DNA of 64,000 nt, taken from positions 806,001 through 870,000 of the forward strand of contig NZ_JAVRHL010000003.1 in the NCBI RefSeq assembly GCF_031846565.1, written 5' to 3'. The translations under genes and the position numbers were made by a program. The stretch's first letter is position 1; every line of letters begins with the position of its first letter. Below the pieces are notes generated by a model. The model had not been told where the DNA came from, searched no databases, and saw nothing but the letters and a program-made list of their open reading frames with translations. Positions 43,456 to 51,453 of the stretch are shown here, piece by piece. Source of the stretch: Tropicimonas_B omnivorans (GTDB lineage: Bacteria; Pseudomonadota; Alphaproteobacteria; Rhodobacterales; Rhodobacteraceae).

Positions 43456-44064
43456 TCAGATGAGGATCGTGAGCGAGGTGTCCGTCGCCTCCGTCTTCGC
43501 CTCGCGCCTCGTTTCGGCAAGCGCGGCCGCGGCCATGGGAAACTGCACCCGGTCCGCTCCGAGCTCCGGCGGCATAGGCGCGCCTCCCAGAATGGACCAG
43601 GTCTCGGGCTCCATGGCGAGGCGTTTTCCCGTCGCGCTCAGTCGGTACCCGCTCTTCGTGGCCTCGACGGTTGCGGTTCCGCCGACGGGGAACGCGGTCT
43701 CGACGCAGAGCAGCATGAGAAAGACGAGGCGCGCCATGGGGCGCGGCAGCGGATCGCGGATCTGCCATCGGACGCAGAAACGCCCGCCGTTCCACATTCC
43801 GCCGAGGATCGCCGCCGCCTCCCCGGCCCCGAGCGCGGGCCCGCCGCCATGGGTCCGACCGAAGGCGATGCGGAAGAACCTGAGCCGTGCCTCCGCACTG
43901 GCGACGGATGCGGTGATCAGGTCGATCTCCGAGGTCGCCTCGTTCTCCATGGTGAAAAGCTCCATGCCATTGGCGATAGCCCCCACGGGAGAGATCAGAT
44001 CGTGGCAGAGCCGGGAGCCAATCAGGCCCGCAAGCAGCGTCGCCTCTGGATTCGCGTCAGACAT
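43456..44064 (-). CDS. chpT: Histidine phosphotransferase ChpT
   Basis: A 202-residue pseudo-kinase that passes phosphate from the CckA hybrid kinase to CtrA and CpdR, controlling motility, gene transfer agent and cell-cycle genes in alphaproteobacteria. The dimerisation helix has SRLCHDLISPVGAIANGMELF with the phospho-accepting His21; the remainder is the degenerate ATPase-like domain (DUF2328). A GGAGGAG ribosome site lies seven bases upstream of the start. The start is only 17 bp from the divergent DUF3553 gene, so their promoters must overlap coding sequence. Confidence 0.88.
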   Translation of the reverse strand: MSDANPEATLLAGLIGSRLCHDLISPVGAIANGMELFTMENEATSEIDLITASVASAEARLRFFRIAFGRTHGGGPALGAGEAAAILGGMWNGGRFCVRWQIRDPLPRPMARLVFLMLLCVETAFPVGGTATVEATKSGYRLSATGKRLAMEPETWSILGGAPMPPELGADRVQFPMAAAALAETRREAKTEATDTSLTILI

Positions 44065-44081
44065 GCGCCATCTCCTCCGGC

Positions 44082-44264
44082 ATGAGCAGCGATCTTCTCG
44101 ACATCTTCGAACCCGGCATGTTCGTGACCAATCCGGACGCACCGGATTGGGGGCTCGGCCAGGTGCAATCCCGCATCGGCCACAGGATTACGGTGAATTT
44201 CGAGCAGATCGGGAAGGTTGTCATCGATGGCAGGCTCGTCTCCCTGATGCCCGTCTGGGAGTAG
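44082..44264 (+). CDS. DUF3553 protein
   Basis: A 60-residue protein that matches the small DUF3553 family of alphaproteobacteria: EPGMFVTNPDAPDWGLGQVQ followed by ITVNFEQIGKVVIDG. The fold is probably an all-beta SH3-like or CarD-like domain. The start at 44082 fits the family length, though no ribosome site is visible in the 17-bp gap to chpT. Function is unknown; the constant pairing with chpT would hint at a link to the CtrA pathway. Confidence 0.85.
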   Translation: MSSDLLDIFEPGMFVTNPDAPDWGLGQVQSRIGHRITVNFEQIGKVVIDGRLVSLMPVWE

Positions 44265-44298
44265 GACGGGCGCCCTGACCGATGATCGCCGTATAAAG

Positions 44299-44313
44299 TT
44301 AACGTAAGCTTAA
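44299..44313 (+). promoter_or_regulatory. Perfect CtrA-type site upstream of olsB
   Basis: TTAA-cgtaagc-TTAA matches the CtrA consensus TTAA-N7-TTAA exactly. It lies 71-85 bp upstream of the olsB start and 35 bp after the DUF3553 stop, in sequence otherwise G+C rich. Confidence 0.55.
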
Positions 44314-44383
44314 GGCCGGCGCGACAATCCGCTTCACCGTTTGTGTTGCCAAGTGCGGCCCGTGCAGGGTACGCGACATCACC

Positions 44384-45193
44384 ATGACGCGGTCCTATCG
44401 ATCCCTGGTTCCGGGCGAGATGCCCTTCACGATCCGCCTCGCGACAAGCGAATCGGATCTCCTGGGTGCGCAGCGGCTGCGCTACCGCGTCTTCGTCGAG
44501 GAACTTGGCGGCGACGGCGATCTCGTCGATCACGAGGGCCGATTCGAACGCGACATCTTCGATCCCTATTACGATCACATGGTCCTCATCGATCCTCAGA
44601 GGGACGAAGCGACGCTCGATCACGTGATCGGGGTCTACCGCCTGCTGCCCGGCGATCGGCGGGCCCGGATGGGGCGCTTCTACTGCGAGAGCGAGTACGA
44701 TCTGTCGCCGCTCGAGGCGTCCGGTCGCAAGCTGCTCGAACTCGGCCGGTCCTGCGTCGAGCCGGCCAATCGCGGCGGCGCGGCCCTGTTCCAGCTCTGG
44801 CAGGGCCTTGGCGCCTATGTCACCGAGCGCCAGATCGAGGTGCTCTTCGGTGTGGCCAGCTTCCACGGCACGGATATCGATGCCCTGCGCGCCCCGTTGT
44901 CGCTGCTGCACCATCGCCACCTGGCGCCGGAGGAGCTTCGCGTCCGCGCCATCGGGGACGGCGCCGTCGCGCTCGACCTCATGCCCGAGGCGGAGATCGA
45001 CCGGCCCGCGGCGATGCGGACCGTCCCGGCGCTGATCAAGTCCTACCTGCGGCTCGGCGGATGCATCGGCGAAGGGGCCTATGTCGACCGGGCATTCAAC
45101 ACGACGGACATCTGTCTCGTAATGGATGTTTCGCATATCGGTGAGAAACAGCGTGCCGTCTACGCCGGCGCACCGGCCGGGCGGCGGGCTTGA
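44384..45193 (+). CDS. olsB: L-ornithine N-alpha-acyltransferase OlsB
   Basis: A 269-residue GNAT-fold enzyme that joins a 3-hydroxyacyl chain from acyl-ACP to ornithine, the first step of ornithine lipid synthesis. Landmarks are AQRLRYRVFVEELGGDGDLVDHEGRFERDIFDPYYDH (cited as the stretch from RYRVFVEE to FDPYYDH), VIGVYRLLPGDR, YDLSPLEASGRKLLELGRSCV and AFNTTDICLVMDV. The stop overlaps the TTG start of olsA. A CtrA-type site lies upstream; no Pho box was found in the gap. Confidence 0.93.
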   Translation: MTRSYRSLVPGEMPFTIRLATSESDLLGAQRLRYRVFVEELGGDGDLVDHEGRFERDIFDPYYDHMVLIDPQRDEATLDHVIGVYRLLPGDRRARMGRFYCESEYDLSPLEASGRKLLELGRSCVEPANRGGAALFQLWQGLGAYVTERQIEVLFGVASFHGTDIDALRAPLSLLHHRHLAPEELRVRAIGDGAVALDLMPEAEIDRPAAMRTVPALIKSYLRLGGCIGEGAYVDRAFNTTDICLVMDVSHIGEKQRAVYAGAPAGRRA

Positions 45194-46050
45194 GCGGACC
45201 GACCTGGGAGGGCGACGGACCTGGCGGGGTACCCACGGGGCCTCGCGGGATCGCCGGGTGGCTCCGGGTCCTCCTGCGGGGCAGTGCCCTGGGTCTCGTG
45301 ACCTTCGGTGGCCTGGCCCTGCTGCTTCTCATCCGTCTGGCCGAACGCCCGCTCTGCGGCCTGCGCCGGCCCGTGACGCCCCATATCACCCAAGGTGTCT
45401 GCCGCGCCGCCCTGGTGATCCTCGGCCTGAGGCGAACGCAGTCAGGGGAGCCCATGCCGGGGCCCGGCGCGATCGTGGCCAACCATGCAAGCTGGCTGGA
45501 CATCTTCGCGCTGAATGCGGGACAGCGCGTCTATTTCGTGTCCAAGTCCGAAGTCGCCGCATGGCCCGGGATCGGCTGGCTCGCGCGGGCGACGGGAACG
45601 CTCTTCATCAAGCGCGACAGGCGCGAGGCGAGAGCGCAGGCGAATCTCTTCGCGGAGCGATTGGCCGCCGGGCATCTCCTTCTGTTCTTTCCCGAGGGGA
45701 CGAGCACGGACGGGCGCCGCGTCCTGCCTTTCAAGACGACCCTGTTCCAGGCCTTCCTCTCGGACGCGATCCGGGATGACATGGCGATCCAGCCCGTCAC
45801 GCTGAGCTATCACGCTCCGGTCGGAGAAGATGCCCGCTTCTACGGCTGGTGGGGGGACATGGAATTCGGGGGCCATCTGTTGCAGACGCTGGCCGCGCGC
45901 AGGCAGGGACGCGTCCATGTCACCTACCATCCGCCCGTCCGTGCCGCGGATCATGCCGGTCGCAAGGATCTCGCCCGAAGCTGCGAGACGGCCGTGCGGG
46001 GGCCGGTCACCGCGCTCGTGGATGGCGCGGCCGACCGGGACCCGGCCTGA
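45190..46050 (+). CDS. olsA: Lyso-ornithine lipid O-acyltransferase OlsA
   Basis: A 286-residue PlsC-type acyltransferase that adds the second acyl chain in ornithine lipid synthesis. It has one TM near residue 40-60, the catalytic motif NHASWLD (HX4D), the acceptor motif FFPEGTSTDG, and GTLFIKRDRRE. The TTG start at 45190 overlaps the olsB stop, so translation is coupled. By sequence alone it could also acylate lysophosphatidate; the olsBA pairing favours the ornithine lipid role. Confidence 0.9.
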   Translation: MSGPTWEGDGPGGVPTGPRGIAGWLRVLLRGSALGLVTFGGLALLLLIRLAERPLCGLRRPVTPHITQGVCRAALVILGLRRTQSGEPMPGPGAIVANHASWLDIFALNAGQRVYFVSKSEVAAWPGIGWLARATGTLFIKRDRREARAQANLFAERLAAGHLLLFFPEGTSTDGRRVLPFKTTLFQAFLSDAIRDDMAIQPVTLSYHAPVGEDARFYGWWGDMEFGGHLLQTLAARRQGRVHVTYHPPVRAADHAGRKDLARSCETAVRGPVTALVDGAADRDPA

Positions 46051-46054
46051 GGCA

Positions 46055-46075
46055 GGCGGCCTGACATTCGCCGCC
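46055..46075. terminator. Possible hairpin between olsA and cheD
   Basis: A 6-bp stem (ggcggc / gccgcc) with a 9-base loop lies between two convergent stops, with no clear T-run. Confidence 0.3.
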
Positions 46076-46092
46076 CGGAGGCGCCGGTTCTC

Positions 46093-46614
46093 CTAGAAGA
46101 GTTCGACACGGCCCTGGTCCCTGGGGCGTGGTGGCGGCGCCTTGACGGGGACCGGCTCGCTGATGCGCTTCTGCTGCAACTTTCCCGTGACCGGCCAGAA
46201 GCGGAGGCGCCGGCCGGACGTTCCGCCGGTACAGGATGACCGGCAGACGATCCCCTCCCGTGCGAGAAAGTCCGTGGCGAAGGCGACGTTCCGCTCACCG
46301 ATGTCGCTCAGCCCGGCCACCATCCTTGCGCCTCCGAAGAGCTTTGCCTCGAGCCGGTGCTTTGCTGCGCCTTTCCGAAGGAGAGCGTTGATCAGAACCT
46401 CCATCATGCAGGCCCCGAGGCGCGCCCCGTCATCACCCTGCTGCTCCGGCAGCAGGATGTGGTTCAGCCCACCGACCCCGGCGAGCGGATCGTGCAGGCA
46501 CGTGGCGACGCAGGAGCCGAGGACCGTCGTGATGATAGCGCCCGGATCGGAGGACACGGCATGCCCGCCCTGCACCACCGTGATGAGCCGACCGGGCGAC
46601 GCGGCGAGGCTCAT
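46093..46614 (-). CDS. cheD: Chemoreceptor glutamine deamidase CheD
   Basis: A 173-residue enzyme that deamidates Gln residues of methyl-accepting chemotaxis receptors. The catalytic Cys35 in TTVLGSCVATCLHD and His52 in GGLNHILLP are present, with CMMEVLINALLRKGA and LFGGARM downstream. The C-terminal tail is basic and Pro-rich. The start overlaps the cheB stop by 4 bp. A pair cheB-cheD is common, but no other che gene is present nearby. Confidence 0.92.
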   Translation of the reverse strand: MSLAASPGRLITVVQGGHAVSSDPGAIITTVLGSCVATCLHDPLAGVGGLNHILLPEQQGDDGARLGACMMEVLINALLRKGAAKHRLEAKLFGGARMVAGLSDIGERNVAFATDFLAREGIVCRSSCTGGTSGRRLRFWPVTGKLQQKRISEPVPVKAPPPRPRDQGRVELF

Positions 46615-47699
46615 GTGAGGCTTCGGCGACGCTGGGCGGGTCCGGCCGCGGCGCAGTTGCCGGTCAGGTCCATGAGGCGCCTCGGGATGCGGTCGAGAGG
46701 GATCTCTTCGATCGCCGCGCCGAGGGCCATGGCGGCGCCGGGCATGCCCGCCACGACGCAGGTGCTCGCGCTTTGCGCGATGGTGTGAGCGCCCGCTCGG
46801 CGCAGCCGTGCCATCCCTTCGGCCCCGTCCTTGCCCATGCCGGTCAGGAGCGTGGCGACGACGTACGGCCCGTACGGCTCGGCGGAGGTGAAAAGAGCGT
46901 CCACCGAGGGGCGGTGGCCTGATCTCTTCCCCCCGGACTGTAGGTCCAGCGTCAGCACGCCGCCGGACTGTCCGGCAACGACGAGGTGATGTGCCCCGCC
47001 GGGTGCGATCCAGACATGTCCGGGGCGAAGCTCGGCCCCCGGATGGGCGAGAGAGACGCGCACGGCACTTAACGCACCCAGGCGCTGTGCGAAATTCTCC
47101 AGGAAAGGCTTCGGCATATGCTGGACGATGGCGATCGGGGGGGCGTCCGCCGGAAGCGGTGCGAGAAGCCGCTCGATCGCTCTGACGCCGCCCGTCGAGG
47201 CACCGATCAGGATCGCACGGCCATCCCATCCCCTGCCGCGGCCGAGCAAGGGCTGGTTCGCGCGCGGCAGGGCATGGAGCTGCGCCGATGCGGCGGCATG
47301 GATTCGCGATGGCAGCCGCGCCCGGCCGATATCATGCGTGATCGAAGCCTTGTCGATGCAATCGACGGCGCCGAGGGACAGCGCCTCGACCGCGGCGCGA
47401 CTTCCCGGCACCGTCAGACTGGATAGCATGACGACGGGCATAGGACGCAGGGACATCAGCTTGCGGAGGAAGGAGATCCCGTCCATCCGCGGCATCTCGA
47501 TATCGAGTGTCAGAACGTCGGGAGAGGTGTTCCGGATGACCGCCCGCGCCTCGTAGGGATCGCCCGCTTCGCCAACGACGTCGAAGCGGCCGTCGCGCTC
47601 GAGCTCCAGGCGCAGGATCCGTCGCATCGCGACCGAATCCTCCACGATCACGACGCGGACGGGCGGCTCTGCCGGAAGAGGGGGCATCTTTTCGTTCAT
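46611..47699 (-). CDS. cheB: Chemotaxis response regulator protein-glutamate methylesterase CheB
   Basis: A 362-residue two-domain protein. The receiver domain has phospho-acceptor Asp66 in LTLDIEMPRMDG. The C-terminal methylesterase shows the catalytic triad sites Ser167 (LIGASTGG), His193 (VQHMP) and Asp in GMGKDGAEGM. It removes methyl groups from chemoreceptors during adaptation. It is followed by cheD with a 4-bp overlap. Divergent from an L,D-transpeptidase gene. CheA, CheW, CheR and receptors are not in this window. Confidence 0.93.
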   Translation of the reverse strand: MNEKMPPLPAEPPVRVVIVEDSVAMRRILRLELERDGRFDVVGEAGDPYEARAVIRNTSPDVLTLDIEMPRMDGISFLRKLMSLRPMPVVMLSSLTVPGSRAAVEALSLGAVDCIDKASITHDIGRARLPSRIHAAASAQLHALPRANQPLLGRGRGWDGRAILIGASTGGVRAIERLLAPLPADAPPIAIVQHMPKPFLENFAQRLGALSAVRVSLAHPGAELRPGHVWIAPGGAHHLVVAGQSGGVLTLDLQSGGKRSGHRPSVDALFTSAEPYGPYVVATLLTGMGKDGAEGMARLRRAGAHTIAQSASTCVVAGMPGAAMALGAAIEEIPLDRIPRRLMDLTGNCAAAGPAQRRRSLT

Positions 47700-47864
47700 T
47701 CACACACGGATCGGATCTGGCATTCGCCACCGGTCTCGCAGAGGGCCGTGAAGAAGTCGTAAATCGGCTCAAGCCAAGCTCATCTCCTCGTGAGGAAACT
47801 TTCCCTTAGGGGTAGATGTTGTAAGAGCAGCTTGGGGAAGCACACCCAGAACGAAGAGGCACCG

Positions 47865-48428
47865 ATGCAGACCAGACGCCAGTTCGCCGCCATGATGGCC
47901 GCGATCCCAGCCGCAGCGCTTCTGCCGGCCGCCGCGCGCGCCGCGGAAGGCCAGCAGGTCGCTCCCGAATTCATGCCGCGTTCCGTACGCGTCTCGAGCG
48001 ACATCGCTCCGGGACAGATCGTCGTCGCGCCGCAGCAGCACTATCTTTACTACGTTACCCAGCCCGGTCAGGCGACGCGGTATGGCGTCGGCGTCGGCCG
48101 TGCGGGACTTGCGTTCCATGGCGATGCAGTGGTCGGCCGGAAGGCCGAATGGCCGTCTTGGCGACCTACGGACGAGATGATCGAGCGGGAACCGCAGCAA
48201 TACGCCCAGTTCGCGGACGGTGTGCCCGGCGGGCCGGACAACCCGCTCGGCGCGCGCGCGCTCTACCTCTACCAGGACGGGGTGGATACCTATTTCCGCA
48301 TCCATGGCACCACCGATCCCGGCTCCATCGGGCGGTCCGTGTCGAACGGGTGCATCCGGATGCTGAACGATCACGTCAAGGCGCTCTACGAGCAGGTCGC
48401 CGTCGGAACACGGGTCACCGTTCTCTGA
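47865..48428 (+). CDS. L,D-transpeptidase, Tat-exported
   Basis: A 187-residue YkuD-domain protein with the active site HGTTDPGSIG, SNGCIRM (His147, Cys163). These enzymes make 3-3 crosslinks in peptidoglycan or attach proteins to it. The N-terminus MQTRRQFAAMMAAIPAAALL has a twin-arginine-type signal (TRRQF). The start at 47865 has GAGG at suitable distance. A strong intrinsic terminator follows the gene. Confidence 0.92.
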   Translation: MQTRRQFAAMMAAIPAAALLPAAARAAEGQQVAPEFMPRSVRVSSDIAPGQIVVAPQQHYLYYVTQPGQATRYGVGVGRAGLAFHGDAVVGRKAEWPSWRPTDEMIEREPQQYAQFADGVPGGPDNPLGARALYLYQDGVDTYFRIHGTTDPGSIGRSVSNGCIRMLNDHVKALYEQVAVGTRVTVL

Positions 48429-48455
48429 ACCTGCGGCTTCACGACTGCTTCAGAG

Positions 48456-48490
48456 GCGCCGGCGGATCTGTCTCCGCCGGCGCTTTTGTT
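48456..48490 (+). terminator. Intrinsic terminator after L,D-transpeptidase gene
   Basis: A perfect 11-bp stem (gcgccggcgga / tccgccggcgc) with the loop tctgtc is followed by ttttgtt. It lies 27 bases after the stop and only 15 bases before the next start. Confidence 0.9.
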
Positions 48491-48505
48491 ATATCGCCGG
48501 TGGCG

Positions 48506-50611
48506 ATGCGGATCCTCATGAGCCTCACGCGTATCATCGCCTGGACCGTCCTTCTCGCAGGGCTGGCCGTGCCTGCGGCTGCCGCGGAGACAGATGCGAT
48601 CGAAGGCGATGGCGCCTCGATCAGGCTGATCACGGCGGAGGACGGGGTCGCGCCGGGAGCAACCACCCTCTCGGCCGGTCTCGACGTCGTCCTGAACGAG
48701 GGCTGGAAGACGTACTGGCGCTCTCCCGGCGAGGTCGGATTGCCGCCAGAGATCGACTGGTCAGCCTCCGAGAACGTCGCCACCGTCGAGATGCTGTGGC
48801 CCGCGCCGCATCGCTTCCGCGCCTTCGGGATCGAGAATTACGGCTACGACGAGCGGGTCGTCTTTCCCTTGCGCGTGACGCTCGAGGATCCCGGTGCGCC
48901 TGCGCGGCTTGAGGGCCACGGTAGCCTTCTCGTCTGCTCGGAGGTCTGCATCCCGCAGGACGTCTCCCTCGCGCTCGCCATAGAGGGCGGCACCGGGATC
49001 GACGACGCATCGGCGGCGCTCATCGCGGATCATGCCGCCCGCGTGCCGACGGAGGGAGAGGCATCCCCCTGGAGGATCGGGGCCGCAGCGCTGTCAGCGG
49101 ATGGAACTGACTTCGTGATCACGGCGACGGGGCCTGGGGGCTTCGCGGCGCCGGAGGTCTTCCCGGAATGGGACGGCGCTTACCCTGCATCCTTCGGGGC
49201 GCCGGATCTGCGGCTGACGGAGAACGGGCTCTGGGCCGCGTTTCCGGTCCTCTCCCCGGGCGATCCGGGCGCGCCGATCCGGGTCACGCTGACCGATGGA
49301 ACGGCCGCGGCGGAATTCGCGCCGAGCTGGGATGCCGCAGCGCCGCCGGGCCCAGATAGCGCGGTCGGTACAGGAACGGACTGGGCCGAGCTGGCCGTCT
49401 TCGCCGGAATCGCGCTTCTGGGCGGGCTTTTGATGAATGTCATGCCCTGCGTCCTGCCGGTCCTTTCGATCAAGCTCGGTCACGCGATGAAAGCGCGCGG
49501 CCACGGTCCGGCGCGGGTGCGGCGGGGGTTCCTCGTGTCCGCGGCCGGCGTCATCTCCTTCTTTGTCGCGCTTGCGGCCGTGACCCTGACGGCGCGGGGT
49601 GCGGGACTGTCCATGGGCTGGGGCCTGCAGTTCCAGAGCCCGGCCTTCCTTGCCGTCCTGATCGTCTGCCTCGCGGCGCTTGCGGCGAATCTCGCGGGGC
49701 TCTTCGAGATCGGCCTGCCGTCAGCCTGGCAAACGCGGCTGGCGCGGGCGGACGGTGCGCCCGGCTATGGCGGCGACTTCGCGACCGGCGCGCTGGCGGC
49801 GGTTCTTGCGACACCCTGCACCGCGCCCTTTCTCGGCACGGCGGTGGCATTCGCGCTCGCGGGGAGCGCGGTGGATGTCATTGTCGTCTTCATCGCGCTC
49901 GGCATCGGGCTCGCGTCGCCCTACCTCGCCCTTGCCGCGGCGCCCGGCCTTCTGACGCGTCTGCCGAGACCGGGGCGCTGGATGCTTCTCGTCAAGGTCG
50001 CCCTCGGCGCGGCATTGGCACTGACGGTGATCTGGCTTCTGGCCGTTCTTTCGGCGGTGGCCGGACCGGCGGCGGCGGCCGTCGTTGCCGCTCTCGCAGC
50101 GCTCTTCGTCGTGGTGCTCTGGAGGGGCTCGCGGATCCTGCCGCCATCCGCGATCGCCCTCGGCCTCGCGGCGATCCTCGGAGCGGGCATCGTCCTTCCA
50201 CCGCGCCTCGTGACGGCCGCGCAAGGGCCGGAGGTCGCCTCCGGGATCTGGTCTGAATTCGACCGGGGACAGATTGCGCGGCGGGTTTCGGAAGGCGACG
50301 TGGTCTTCGTGGATGTCACGGCCGACTGGTGCCTGACCTGCCAGGCGAACAAGCGACTGGTTCTGGACCGGGCGGAGATGGTCGAGGCGCTGTCGGCGGA
50401 GGGAATCCTCGCGATGCGCGCCGACTGGACGCGACCGGATCCCGCCATTTCGCAATATCTCGAAACATTCGGCAGATACGGAATTCCGTTCAATGCCGTC
50501 TATGGCCCGGGTGCGCCCGAGGGGATCGCCCTGCCGGAGCTTCTCACACGGGATGCCGTCCTGTCGGCCCTCGATGCAGCGTCGGGCGGGCGAACGCAGG
50601 CGTCGAACTAG
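48506..50611 (+). CDS. Protein-disulfide reductase, DsbD/ScsB family
   Basis: A 701-residue inner-membrane protein with a signal peptide, N-terminal periplasmic domain with the conserved LLVCSEVCIP pair, a DsbD-type membrane core with Cys in MNVMPCVLPVL and LATPCTAPFLG, about eight TMs, and a C-terminal thioredoxin domain with the active site WCLTC. It moves electrons from cytoplasmic thioredoxin to the periplasm. The CSEVC motif in the first domain favours the ScsB (copper/oxidative stress) subgroup over classical DsbD. The start at 48506 is chosen over 48518 by the GGTGG upstream; a longer frame runs into the transpeptidase gene. Confidence 0.9.
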   Translation: MRILMSLTRIIAWTVLLAGLAVPAAAAETDAIEGDGASIRLITAEDGVAPGATTLSAGLDVVLNEGWKTYWRSPGEVGLPPEIDWSASENVATVEMLWPAPHRFRAFGIENYGYDERVVFPLRVTLEDPGAPARLEGHGSLLVCSEVCIPQDVSLALAIEGGTGIDDASAALIADHAARVPTEGEASPWRIGAAALSADGTDFVITATGPGGFAAPEVFPEWDGAYPASFGAPDLRLTENGLWAAFPVLSPGDPGAPIRVTLTDGTAAAEFAPSWDAAAPPGPDSAVGTGTDWAELAVFAGIALLGGLLMNVMPCVLPVLSIKLGHAMKARGHGPARVRRGFLVSAAGVISFFVALAAVTLTARGAGLSMGWGLQFQSPAFLAVLIVCLAALAANLAGLFEIGLPSAWQTRLARADGAPGYGGDFATGALAAVLATPCTAPFLGTAVAFALAGSAVDVIVVFIALGIGLASPYLALAAAPGLLTRLPRPGRWMLLVKVALGAALALTVIWLLAVLSAVAGPAAAAVVAALAALFVVVLWRGSRILPPSAIALGLAAILGAGIVLPPRLVTAAQGPEVASGIWSEFDRGQIARRVSEGDVVFVDVTADWCLTCQANKRLVLDRAEMVEALSAEGILAMRADWTRPDPAISQYLETFGRYGIPFNAVYGPGAPEGIALPELLTRDAVLSALDAASGGRTQASN

Positions 50612-51453
50612 AGCGCGGCGCGGACCAGCTCGGGCAGGTCGGCCTCCAGCCTGTCCCAGCCGCCGGGACGCCAGCCAAGATCGCGGAGGCGGGAGCAGTC
50701 GGCTTCCGAAACGCGGCTCCTGTCGGCCTCATCCGGAAGCGGCCCGTCGATCCCGGTCAACTCCGATACCCGCCCCAGGAGGTCGCGCCTGTCGAGGACG
50801 AGGTCCGAGACGTTGAGCGGACCGGTCGCGCGCAGGTTCAGACAGGTGAGAACCGCAGCGGCGAGATCCTCCCCGTGAACTTCGGTCGCGACTCGCGGCG
50901 AAATGGGCGTCCCGGCAGCGAAGTCTCTGAAAAGCCCTGTCCACTTGTGCTCGAGACCCGGCCCTGCGGGGCCGTAGACGCCTGTCGCGCGAAGGCTCGC
51001 TCCCCCCTGCCCCAGGGCCTCCTCGGCGGCGAGCTTCACCTTGCCGTAGAGCGTGTCTGGACGCGGCGGCAGGTCTTCGGTCAGGCGGGTGCCGGGGGCG
51101 TAATCCCCGTAGACGGCGCGGGTGGAGAGAAAGGCGACATGCGCCCCGGCGCGCTCGGCCGCGTCCCAGAGGCGAAGCGTGCCATCGAGGTTGGCCCGTG
51201 AGAACCCTTCGGGATCGTCTCCCTCCCCGCCGCGATACCGGCCGGGTTCGTGACGGAAGGCGGCATGGATCAGGGCGTCGGCGCCGGAAAGGTCGGGGCG
51301 CTGGCCGAGCTGCCATGGCATGTACTGCGCTTCGGGGAACAGCTTCCCGGGTGGCGTGCGACCGAGGAGAATCACGTCGTGCCCCGCGTTCGTCGCCGCG
51401 CGTGTCAGGAAACGCCCGACGAGGCCGGTCCCTCCCGTGATCGCGATCCGCAT
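50608..51453 (-). CDS. sqdC: Sulfolipid biosynthesis protein SqdC
   Basis: A 281-residue extended short-chain dehydrogenase. GGTGLVGRF (7-15) binds NAD(P); LSTRAVYGDY and LYGKVKLAAEE carry the Ser and the YxxxK catalytic pair. In Rhodobacter sphaeroides the third gene of sqdBDC is a small reductase-like protein whose loss causes a sulfoquinovosyl-dihydroxyacetone to accumulate. Gene order B-D-C and overlap with sqdD (TGATG) here are identical, so the assignment rests on synteny plus fold. Its stop overlaps the convergent DsbD stop by 4 bp. Confidence 0.82.
   Translation of the reverse strand: MRIAITGGTGLVGRFLTRAATNAGHDVILLGRTPPGKLFPEAQYMPWQLGQRPDLSGADALIHAAFRHEPGRYRGGEGDDPEGFSRANLDGTLRLWDAAERAGAHVAFLSTRAVYGDYAPGTRLTEDLPPRPDTLYGKVKLAAEEALGQGGASLRATGVYGPAGPGLEHKWTGLFRDFAAGTPISPRVATEVHGEDLAAAVLTCLNLRATGPLNVSDLVLDRRDLLGRVSELTGIDGPLPDEADRSRVSEADCSRLRDLGWRPGGWDRLEADLPELVRAAL

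Noticed and set aside
44265..44383. Pho box upstream of olsB
   Set aside because: No pair of CTGTCAT-like 7-mers at 11-bp spacing; only the CtrA-type site is present.
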